Under the pieces are notes generated by a model, which was given only the letters and a program-made list of their open reading frames with translations, did not search any database and was not told the origin of the DNA. This document shows positions 1 through 6,813 of a DNA stretch of 64,000 nucleotides, piece after piece. This DNA comes from an uncultured Prevotellaceae bacterium (GTDB lineage Bacteria > Bacteroidota > Bacteroidia > Bacteroidales > Bacteroidaceae), in assembly GCA_902790625.1 (NCBI GenBank), contig CADASP010000008.1:110761-174760 (forward strand), written 5' to 3'. Position numbers and translations under genes: made by a program. How positions within the stretch are numbered: position 1 is the first letter of the stretch; every line of letters starts with the position of its first letter.

Positions 1-205
1 CATTCAGACGGTCGTACATCTTCCTGACCTGTGCCTCTACGGCTTCTACCGTCTTTGACTCGTCAGAAGCCGTGGTCGCTTCACTCTCGACCAATTCCTG
101 TGGTTCGTTGTCGACACCCTTAGCGGTCTTGCTACCGCATCCAGTCATTGCTGCTACTGCTACAATGGCGATGGAAATAAATACTTTCTTCATAAAATCT
201 TTCAT
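1..205 (-). CDS. Small lipoprotein, C-terminus cut by window edge
   Basis: Reading the minus strand from the ATG at 205 (or the better-placed ATG at 193, MKKVFISIAIV) gives a signal peptide with a lipobox ending MTGC, then an acidic Glu/Ser/Thr-rich stretch and the start of a charged segment (VRKMYDRL) that runs off the window. The cleaved protein would be lipid-anchored to a membrane. I do not recognise the family, and the function cannot be judged from 68 visible residues. Confidence 0.7.
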   Translation of the reverse strand, partial: MKDFMKKVFISIAIVAVAAMTGCGSKTAKGVDNEPQELVESEATTASDESKTVEAVEAQVRKMYDRLN

Positions 206-221
206 TAAAGTGATTAACGAA

Positions 222-251
222 AAGCCGCTAACTCTCAAGAATTAGCGGCTT
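222..251 (-). terminator. Hairpin downstream of tRNA-Pro
   Basis: Nine-base arms (AAGCCGCTA and TAGCGGCTT) with a 12-base loop lie directly 3' of the tRNA on the minus strand. The run after the stem is not T-rich, so this is a stem-loop that could stop or trim the tRNA transcript rather than a textbook intrinsic terminator. Confidence 0.45.
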
Positions 252-267
252 CAACTATTATCTTTCG

Positions 268-340
268 TCGAGGTGACAGGACTCGAACCTGCGACATCCT
301 GGTCCCAAACCAGGAACGCTACCAACTGCGCTACACCTCG
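268..340 (-). tRNA. tRNA-Pro (anticodon TGG)
   Basis: The minus strand folds as a 73-nt cloverleaf. The acceptor arms are CGAGGTG and CACCTCG with discriminator A. The anticodon stem CCTGG/CCAGG encloses the loop TTTGGGA, which gives anticodon TGG. The T-arm reads GCAGG-TTCGAGT-CCTGT. The 3' CCA is not encoded. It reads proline CCN codons. Confidence 0.96.
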
Positions 341-411
341 AACTCATTGGAAAACGGCTGCAAAGGTACTCAAAATCTCTGAGACCTGCAAACTATTTGG
401 GCATTTTTTTT

Positions 412-1599
412 TTATTTGATGATGCCTTGCTCGACAAAAATCTTCTTCAATGCCACCACCGAGCGCTCCACTTGCTCGTGGGTGTGTGTAGCCATCAGGG
501 CATAACGCACCAGCGTGTCTTGTGGGGCACAAGCTGGCGGGATGACGGGATTGATGAAGACGCCAGCCTCGAAGGCCAGTGCAACGACAAGGAATGTCTT
601 GTCGGTGTCGCGCACATAGAGTGGGATGATGGGGCTCTCGGTGTCGCCGATGTCGAATCCCTCTTCGCGGAAGCGCTTCAGGGCGTAGCGCGTCACCTCC
701 CACAGGTGCTCCATGCGCTCAGGCTCATTCTGAATGATGTGAAGAGCCTCCATAGCTGCGGCAGTGGCGGCAGGGGTGTTGGAAGCCGAAAAGATGTAGG
801 TGCGGCAACTATGGCGCAGCCAGTTGATGGTGTCGCTATCGGCAGCGATGAATCCTCCGATGGAGGCCAGCGACTTGGAGAAAGTGCCCATGATGAGGTC
901 AACATCCTTCGTCAGTCCGAAATGGTCGCACACGCCACGTCCCTGCCTGCCGAAGACACCGATGCCGTGGGCTTCGTCAACCATCACCGAGCAGTTGTAC
1001 TTCTTCTTCAGCTCAATGATTTCGGGCAGCTTGGCCAGGTCGCCTTCCATGGAGAAGACGCCATCGACCACGATGAGCTTCACGGCCTCTTGTGGCAGCT
1101 TCTGCAGCACGCGCTCCAAGTCGGCCATGTCGTTGTGCTTATAATGCAGCTGCTTGGCAAAGGCAAGCCTACGCCCGTCGACGATACTGGCATGGTCGCG
1201 GTCGTCGCAAATCACGAAGTCGTCTTTGCTGAGCAGAGCGGGAATGACACCTTGGTTGACACTGAAACCCGTGGAGAAGCACAAACATTCGTCTTTGCCT
1301 ATGAACTCGGCTATTTCTTTCTCAAGCTGTATGTGCAGGTCGAGCGTCCCGTTGAGGAATCTGCTGCCCGCGCAGCCGGTTCCATATTTGTCGAGAGCCT
1401 CCTTAGCCTTGTCGATGATGCGCTGGTCGCCCGTGAGCCCTGTATAGGCATTAGAGCCGAACATCAGCACTTTGTGGCCACCCATCTCCACCTCTGTTCC
1501 TTGCTTTCCAGTGATGGAGCGGAAATAAGGGTAGATGCCTTTGGCCATCGCCTCTTGGGGTACTCGATAGGATTTAAATCTTTCTTGCAGTTGTCCCAT
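412..1599 (-). CDS. spt: Serine palmitoyltransferase (alpha-oxoamine synthase)
   Basis: This PLP enzyme of the alpha-oxoamine synthase family (395 aa) would condense L-serine with a long-chain acyl-CoA to form 3-ketosphinganine, the first step of sphingolipid synthesis in Bacteroidetes. The N-terminus carries the family pattern YTGLTGDQR and GTGCAGSRFLNGT. DEAHGIG provides the aspartate that contacts the PLP ring, and GTFSKS holds the Schiff-base lysine (about Lys242). Length is normal for the soluble bacterial enzyme. KBL and BioF belong to the same superfamily, but there is no threonine dehydrogenase or biotin gene nearby. The divergent neighbour is a lipid kinase, which fits a lipid role. 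A TAACTTTG promoter element lies upstream at 1638-1645. Confidence 0.9.
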   Translation of the reverse strand: MGQLQERFKSYRVPQEAMAKGIYPYFRSITGKQGTEVEMGGHKVLMFGSNAYTGLTGDQRIIDKAKEALDKYGTGCAGSRFLNGTLDLHIQLEKEIAEFIGKDECLCFSTGFSVNQGVIPALLSKDDFVICDDRDHASIVDGRRLAFAKQLHYKHNDMADLERVLQKLPQEAVKLIVVDGVFSMEGDLAKLPEIIELKKKYNCSVMVDEAHGIGVFGRQGRGVCDHFGLTKDVDLIMGTFSKSLASIGGFIAADSDTINWLRHSCRTYIFSASNTPAATAAAMEALHIIQNEPERMEHLWEVTRYALKRFREEGFDIGDTESPIIPLYVRDTDKTFLVVALAFEAGVFINPVIPPACAPQDTLVRYALMATHTHEQVERSVVALKKIFVEQGIIK

Positions 1600-1637
1600 A
1601 ACGTAAGTTAAAAGGTATTTAACTCTTTTTTAGGCTG

Positions 1638-1645
1638 CAAAGTTA
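1638..1645 (-). promoter_or_regulatory. -7 promoter element of spt
   Basis: The minus strand reads TAACTTTG, followed by GCAG, about 40 bases upstream of the spt ATG. This fits the Bacteroidetes -7 consensus TAnnTTTG. I see no good TTTG at the usual -33 spacing. Confidence 0.6.
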
Positions 1646-1718
1646 CACAAAATTCTTCAAATCCTGCTCATTTTTCATAAAAATGTTTGTTTTAATTATT
1701 TTTCTGTCGCTTTTGCAG

Positions 1719-1747
1719 TTGTTTTTGCCGCTTTATTTGTACTTTTG
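1719..1747 (+). promoter_or_regulatory. Promoter of the lipid kinase gene; possibly leaderless transcript
   Basis: TTG at 1719-1721 is followed after 18 bases by TACTTTTG at 1740-1747. The ATG at 1753 lies only five bases further on, where transcription would be expected to start, so the message may have almost no 5' leader. Confidence 0.65.
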
Positions 1748-1752
1748 CAGCC

Positions 1753-2742
1753 ATGCAAACGAAAAAGAAGCAAATAGTTTTCATTGTGAATCCCATTTCG
1801 GGCACCAGTTCGAAGAAGGGATTCGACCGGTTGGTGGAGCGTACGCTCGACCCTGAGCAATATGATTGGCGCATCATCCGCACCGAGTATGCCGGCCATG
1901 CCGCTGAGCTGGCCGCCCAATGTGCTTCCGACGGCATCGATGTTTGCGTGGCTGTTGGTGGCGATGGCACTGTCAACGAGGTTGCCCGCTCCCTGGTGGG
2001 CACCCAGACGGCGCTGGGCATCGTGCCCAGTGGTTCGGGCAACGGGCTGGCGCGGCACCTGTGCCTCCCCATGAGCATGAAAGGCGCACTGGCCATGATA
2101 GCACAAGGGCACACCGCCATGTTCGACCACGGGGTCATCAACGGGCACCCCTTCTTCTGCACCTGCGGCATGGGCTTCGATGCTTTTGTGTCGCTGAAGT
2201 TTGCCCAGAGCGGCAAGCGCGGTCTGGCCACCTACACCAAGATGGTGCTCAGCGAAGGCATGAGCTACAAGCCCGCCAGCTATGATGTGCAGGTGGAGGA
2301 TGGCAATGGCGAGGTGAGCCACTGCGAGGCTTTCCTCATTGCCTGTGCCAATGCGGCGCAGTATGGCAACAACACCTACATCGCCCCAGGGGCGTCTATG
2401 CAAGACGGACTACTCGACGTTATCATCATCCATCCCTTCAAGGGAATGGGCGGACCAAAGGTGCTGATGGACTTGATGCTGAAGACCGTCAAGGACAATC
2501 ACCATGTGAAGCACTTCCATGCTCGCAGTCTGCACATCCATCGTCAGGAAGAAGGAGCCGTGCACTTCGATGGCGACCCCATGGTGATGGGATGCGACAT
2601 CGACATTGCCATCAAGCCAGCTTCGCTGAAGGCGATTGTGAACCCAAAGGCCATTGAGGACAAGGCGAAGCCCGGCAGGGTGGCCAGCATGTTCAGCCAC
2701 CTGCTCGACGGCAGAGGACATTCACAGAAGGAGAAAAAATAA
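1753..2742 (+). CDS. Diacylglycerol/sphingoid-base kinase family lipid kinase
   Basis: This 329-aa protein has the DAGK catalytic domain: an N-terminal VNPISGTSS nucleotide-binding segment, the GGDGT signature at residues 69-73 and GSGNGLARHL next. It would phosphorylate a membrane lipid (diacylglycerol, ceramide or sphingoid base) with ATP. The substrate cannot be read from sequence. It lies back-to-back with serine palmitoyltransferase, so a long-chain base or ceramide substrate is a reasonable inference. The start is the ATG just after the promoter; an upstream leader is lacking. The length is typical for the bacterial YegS/DgkB-like family. Confidence 0.85.
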   Translation: MQTKKKQIVFIVNPISGTSSKKGFDRLVERTLDPEQYDWRIIRTEYAGHAAELAAQCASDGIDVCVAVGGDGTVNEVARSLVGTQTALGIVPSGSGNGLARHLCLPMSMKGALAMIAQGHTAMFDHGVINGHPFFCTCGMGFDAFVSLKFAQSGKRGLATYTKMVLSEGMSYKPASYDVQVEDGNGEVSHCEAFLIACANAAQYGNNTYIAPGASMQDGLLDVIIIHPFKGMGGPKVLMDLMLKTVKDNHHVKHFHARSLHIHRQEEGAVHFDGDPMVMGCDIDIAIKPASLKAIVNPKAIEDKAKPGRVASMFSHLLDGRGHSQKEKK

Positions 2743-2788
2743 TGTTTCTGTACCTATTTATATATATAAACAGTTTTTTGACGTGTTG

Positions 2789-2938
2789 ATGCAGCAAGTG
2801 TTGACAGCCGTGTGTGTGGTAGGTGCGGTGGTAGGTGCCATCGTTAGCGTGCGCCGCGCATTCAGCTCTCACCGCAATCCTTGCGAGGGGTGCCCCGGCT
2901 GTCGGCTGAAGGAGTCAAAATGCGACGGGAAGAAATGA
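2789..2938 (+). CDS. Small Cys-rich single-span membrane protein (FeoB-associated-like)
   Basis: A 49-aa protein starts at the ATG at 2789. It has one N-terminal transmembrane helix (LTAVCVVGAVVGAIVSV) followed by a basic segment and the cysteine cluster CEGCPGC...KC. This layout resembles FeoB-associated Cys-rich membrane proteins, which accompany ferrous iron transporters, but no feoA or feoB is in the window. Its last 24 bases overlap convergently with the end of the opine-dehydrogenase-like gene. The longer open frame that runs in from inside the lipid kinase gene is unlikely to be used. Confidence 0.65.
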   Translation: MQQVLTAVCVVGAVVGAIVSVRRAFSSHRNPCEGCPGCRLKESKCDGKK

Positions 2939-3982
2939 CGCTCCCCAATCGCTCACTTTGTCGATATGGGGGGTGGCAACACCTTTTTGGTACGCTAAAC
3001 GGCGTACCACATCAAGGCCATAAGGAAAGTCTTCGGTGAAATAGCGGCTATGGAAATCAGGCGCATAGCCTCCCTCCACGGGGCGCATGGGCATGAGGAT
3101 GCCCTTGAAGGCCTGGATGCTGCGCAACTTTCGCGCCAGCGACGCGGCATCGGTGCTCTCATAATATGCCAGGACGGTGGGGATATTGCAAGGATTGACG
3201 GGCAGCACTGCCAACAACTGGTGCAGTTCGCTGTCCATGTCGATATAGAGCTGGGCGGCCTCCTCCGTCCATTCTTCGTAGAAAAGAGGCACGCGGTCGA
3301 AGACGATGCCCTCGTGCCAGTCTTTCAAGAGCGTGTAGAGGCGGGCGGGATGCAGCAAGGGGTTGCTGTTCGACAGGCTGGCCTCATAATGGCTCTCCAA
3401 CAAAGTGGTAGGTGTGTTGAAAAGCATTTCCGCCATCTCGCGCACCACTTCCTTCCTTGCGGTCTGCTCTACGGCCACGCACAGACTTTCCTTAAATCCC
3501 ATGATGCGCCCCACCCTACCATATTCCACGGTGCGGGCGATGAAGGGCACACGCTGTAAGCCAAAGAGAGGGGTACTGGGCAAAAGGACATCCATGGCCT
3601 GGAAGAAAAAGCCTGTGCTGCTGACCACACTGCCCACCACAGCGGTAGGCTTCAAGTGGGGCTTAACCGTCAGGAGCACCTCGCGGATGGAATAGCCAGG
3701 CAAGCACAGCACCACCACGTCGGCATCACTTATCACTTGTGCGGGGTCGCTACTGACACCAGCCAACTGGCCTACAAGTGGCCGCTCGCGGTCAGGGACT
3801 TCCACCATCAAACTATTCTGCCATCGCTCAGGGTGGCGCGTCAGCACACTCACCTTGTTGTTGGTGCGTGCAGCGACGAACCCAGCCACGACATGCCCCA
3901 GGTTGCCACCACCGCAGATGCAGATGGAGAGTCCACCCCGTTCGGTTAGTCCTGCTGTCTTCTTTTCCATCGTATTATTCAT
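2915..3982 (-). CDS. NAD(P)-dependent opine-dehydrogenase-like protein
   Basis: The 355-aa protein has an N-terminal Rossmann fold with GGGNLGHV (about residues 24-31) and a C-terminal helical domain containing NSNPLLHP, a pattern of the octopine/nopaline dehydrogenase C-terminal domain that includes the catalytic histidine. Family members reductively join an amino acid to a 2-oxo acid, or run the reverse reaction. The actual substrate is unknown. It lies upstream of the nucleotidyltransferase-aminotransferase fusion on the same strand, with a C-rich palindrome between them. The start could also be at the Met five residues in (MEKKTAG). Confidence 0.72.
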   Translation of the reverse strand: MNNTMEKKTAGLTERGGLSICICGGGNLGHVVAGFVAARTNNKVSVLTRHPERWQNSLMVEVPDRERPLVGQLAGVSSDPAQVISDADVVVLCLPGYSIREVLLTVKPHLKPTAVVGSVVSSTGFFFQAMDVLLPSTPLFGLQRVPFIARTVEYGRVGRIMGFKESLCVAVEQTARKEVVREMAEMLFNTPTTLLESHYEASLSNSNPLLHPARLYTLLKDWHEGIVFDRVPLFYEEWTEEAAQLYIDMDSELHQLLAVLPVNPCNIPTVLAYYESTDAASLARKLRSIQAFKGILMPMRPVEGGYAPDFHSRYFTEDFPYGLDVVRRLAYQKGVATPHIDKVSDWGASFLPVAF

Positions 3983-4013
3983 AAGCCATTCTTCATAACG
4001 AATCTATATAAGC

Positions 4014-4072
4014 CTCCTCCCGTCGGGAGGGGTTGGGGGTGGGTGCTCGGGAGAGGTTCGGGAGGGGTGTTT
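4014..4072. repeat. REP-like G-rich palindrome
   Basis: CCTCCTCCCGTCGGGAGGGG is followed by TTGGGGGTGGGT and a second, degenerate CGGGAG...CGGGAGGGGTG. It is a member of the C/G-rich palindrome family also seen at 25480, 25962 and 60416. It sits between two minus-strand genes. Confidence 0.7.
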
Positions 4073-4076
4073 GTTG

Positions 4077-5888
4077 CTACAGTTCTTTCAATGCAGCTAT
4101 GAGCCTGTCGTTGTCCTCGCTGTTGCGCACTGACACGCGGATATAGTTACGGCCTTGCAGACTGGTCTTTGAGTTGCAGTCCTTGACCATGATGGCATAG
4201 TCGGCCAACAGGCGGCGGGTCAGCTCTTCGGATGTGAATCTGCTGGTCACCTCAAGGCAGAAATAGTTGGCCTGCGAGGGGATGAGGCGCAGATAGGGAA
4301 TTTGGTGCAACAGTGCCTCAAAGCGTCGCCGCTCGGCAATGAAGCGTCGACAGGCGTCGCGGTAGTCGGATTCGTATTTGCCAAAGATTTGCAGATAATA
4401 CTCGGCAAAGGAATTGATGTTCCAAATGGCCACATCGCGCTTCACGCGGTTGATAAGGTCTGTGTCGGCAGAGCACATCACACCCAGTCGCAGACCGGGC
4501 ACGCCATAGCTCTTCGAGATGCTCTTCATCACCACGAGGGTTGGAAAGTCCTGAAGCGTCTGGTTGCTTATCATGGAGTTGTGCTCGAAATCGTCGCTGA
4601 AGTCGACAAACGACTCGTCGATGACCAGGCGAATGCCTCTGTCATGCGACCAAGCCGCCAAGCGCAGCAGCCCCTCCTTGGTGATGAAGTTGCCCGAAGG
4701 GTTGTCGGGGTTGATGAGCAGCAGCGTCTGCAGGTCTTTGTCGCCGAAGAACGTCATCAGGTCGTCGGCACCGTATTCCAAGTTAGGATTATTGGGTACG
4801 AAGGGCACAATCTGCTCCTTGGCAAGACGATGGGGATATTCCTCAAAGGTGGGATAGACAACGCCAATCCTGCCCTGCACCTGCTCCATCAGACTCTTGA
4901 TGAGTTCTGCGGCTCCATTGCCCACAACGGTGTACTCGCGCCTGATGCCGAAGTATTTCCCTGCCAACAGCTGCTGCACCATCATGCCCGATGGGTACTC
5001 GGTGAGCAGGGTGTCGAAGCTGGCCCGCAGCTCGTCCTTCATGGCGGGTGTGGGGAAATAGGGGTTCACCAAATAGCAGTAGTCGAGCATCTTGGGGAAG
5101 CGCCAATGTCCGCCGTAGCGGTAGTTGAAGCGGTGCAGCATCTCGTCGCCCTCGGCAAAGATGGTCGCGGCGATGTCAAGATCCTGCACGTCGTCAATCT
5201 CGTACCATTTCTCGTCGCCAATGGGCAGGGCCTTCAGGTCCACGCTGTCGATGAGGGTGATGACGCGCAGCACCTGCTCGTAGTATTCGTTCAGCCCCAT
5301 GGCCTTGGAATAGGCATCGAGGAAGGGCACGTATTTCTGACGGGCGAACTCCTTGCTGAACTTGTAGATGTTCACCGTCTTGTAGTACTGGCTGCTGTTC
5401 TCCCATTTGAATGCTTTCTTCGGCACGAAGCTCACGATGTTCAGGTCGTCGTCGATGGTCACCATCGTTCCGTCCATCCAACTCTCGTATTTCGCCACCA
5501 GTGCCAGGTTGGGCAAGGGATTCTCCAGAATCATGGGGATGAGCCTCGGACTGAAGATGAGGTCGCTCTCGATGAGCAGGGTATCGTCTTGCTGCAACTG
5601 CTCTTTGGCCAGTGCCAACGAGTAGATGTTGTTGGTGCGGTCGTAGACCGGATTCTCCACATACTCTATGTTGAGGCACCCATCGTAGCGGTGGCCCAGA
5701 TAGTCGCGCAGCTGCTGTCCCTTATAGCCCACCACGATGACCACGCGGCTCAACGTCTGCTGCGCCAGTTGTCCGAGCAGACGGTCGATAAGTCGCTCGC
5801 CGTTCACACTCACCATGCACTTGGTGTTGTCGCGTGTCAACTCGCCCAGTCGGCGCCCCATGCCCGCTGCCAAAATGATTGCTTGCAT
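4077..5888 (-). CDS. Nucleotidyltransferase fused to PLP aminotransferase
   Basis: The 603-aa protein joins two enzymes. Residues 1 to about 240 are a nucleotidyltransferase of the LicC/phosphocholine-cytidylyltransferase type, with AAGMGRRLG and DNTKCMV for nucleotide binding and ESDLIF as a likely metal site. Residues about 245-603 are a fold-type I class I/II aminotransferase, with NPDNPSGN, DESFVDFSD and SISKSYGVPGLRLG (PLP lysine about 459), ending with the carboxylate-binding arginine in NYIRVSVR. Such fusions are known to make CMP-activated amino-phosphonates (PntC) or related head groups. No PEP mutase or phosphonopyruvate decarboxylase gene is nearby, so the substrate is open. It may supply an amino-alcohol head group for lipid or capsule. 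Confidence 0.82.
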   Translation of the reverse strand: MQAIILAAGMGRRLGELTRDNTKCMVSVNGERLIDRLLGQLAQQTLSRVVIVVGYKGQQLRDYLGHRYDGCLNIEYVENPVYDRTNNIYSLALAKEQLQQDDTLLIESDLIFSPRLIPMILENPLPNLALVAKYESWMDGTMVTIDDDLNIVSFVPKKAFKWENSSQYYKTVNIYKFSKEFARQKYVPFLDAYSKAMGLNEYYEQVLRVITLIDSVDLKALPIGDEKWYEIDDVQDLDIAATIFAEGDEMLHRFNYRYGGHWRFPKMLDYCYLVNPYFPTPAMKDELRASFDTLLTEYPSGMMVQQLLAGKYFGIRREYTVVGNGAAELIKSLMEQVQGRIGVVYPTFEEYPHRLAKEQIVPFVPNNPNLEYGADDLMTFFGDKDLQTLLLINPDNPSGNFITKEGLLRLAAWSHDRGIRLVIDESFVDFSDDFEHNSMISNQTLQDFPTLVVMKSISKSYGVPGLRLGVMCSADTDLINRVKRDVAIWNINSFAEYYLQIFGKYESDYRDACRRFIAERRRFEALLHQIPYLRLIPSQANYFCLEVTSRFTSEELTRRLLADYAIMVKDCNSKTSLQGRNYIRVSVRNSEDNDRLIAALKEL

Positions 5889-5997
5889 CCTTTAGGAGTT
5901 TAGTATTAAGAATTAAGAGTTTAGAGTTGTCGGCTTCGCCGATTTGGAATTTAGAATGATGAATTGCCGAAAACATCAACTCATCATTCCATATTCT

Positions 5998-6810
5998 TCA
6001 TTCAAACGTGCATGGCAATGCCAACAGCTGTTGCATCAGCGTTCGTGCCAGCCGCTCATGCCCTTTGTCGTTGGGGTGCAGACGGTCGCGGTCGCCATTG
6101 GCAAAGTACTGCACATGTTCGTCCATCAGGGGGAAGAGCCCGCTGGAGGATGCCCAGTCGATGACGGGCACCGCCCACACGTCGGCAGCCTCGCGACTGG
6201 CTTGCACATAGGCCGACACAAACTCGCCACAGCCGTTGGCCCACTCCTCGGTGGGCTGCCAGTTCTTGTCGTTGGCATAGAAGCCGGCACGGTGGATGGG
6301 CGTGAGCACCACAATCTGCTTGGTGGGATAGCGGCGCTTCACATGGTCGAGGGCAATATTGATGCGCCCGCGATAGGTGGCGGCGTTCATCTGTGGCGTG
6401 CGGTGGCGGCGCAGCACATGATGCTTCTGCTCGTGTATGCCAGCCATCACCGAGTCCTCGCGCTCATCGTACCATACGCCAAGGGGCACGCCAGCGTTAT
6501 AGTCGTTGGTGCCAATGAAGATGATGATGGCGTCGATGGAGTCGCCATGCTCCTCATAACATTTGTCGGCCTGACGGGGGATGTCGTTCCACTGCCGTCC
6601 GCTGATGCCATAGACGTAGGGGGTGATTTGAAGCCAGTCTTCCAGAAAACCCCAATACTTCTTCTTCGAACCACTGTTGCGCGGGTCGGTGATGCTGTCG
6701 CCCAAATAGGCCACCCGCTTCCCCTTCCAGGGATGTGCCACCACCATCTGCGGCAGGGCAGGAACGGCCAACAGCAGACAGAGCAGCAATATAAACGTCT
6801 TCTTAAACAT
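5998..6810 (-). CDS. Secreted SGNH/GDSL esterase
   Basis: The 270-aa protein starts with a signal peptide (MFKKTFILLLCLLLAVPALP). It carries block I GDSIT (nucleophile serine), block III GTND and block V DRLHPND (catalytic Asp/His), so the SGNH triad is complete. It probably removes acetyl or similar esters from plant polysaccharide in the periplasm. Its start lies three bases after the stop of the GH127/146 gene, so the two are one operon and deacetylation would assist arabinan or pectin breakdown. The exact ester is not known. Confidence 0.88.
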   Translation of the reverse strand: MFKKTFILLLCLLLAVPALPQMVVAHPWKGKRVAYLGDSITDPRNSGSKKKYWGFLEDWLQITPYVYGISGRQWNDIPRQADKCYEEHGDSIDAIIIFIGTNDYNAGVPLGVWYDEREDSVMAGIHEQKHHVLRRHRTPQMNAATYRGRINIALDHVKRRYPTKQIVVLTPIHRAGFYANDKNWQPTEEWANGCGEFVSAYVQASREAADVWAVPVIDWASSSGLFPLMDEHVQYFANGDRDRLHPNDKGHERLARTLMQQLLALPCTFE

Positions 6811-6813
6811 TGC

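Noticed and set aside
222..251. Hairpin next to tRNA-Pro as an attachment site for an integrated element
   Set aside because: No repeat of the tRNA 3' end and no integrase or phage genes were found nearby.
4302..5903. 533-aa open frame opposite the nucleotidyltransferase-aminotransferase
   Set aside because: Antisense shadow; the minus-strand gene has complete motifs for two enzymes.
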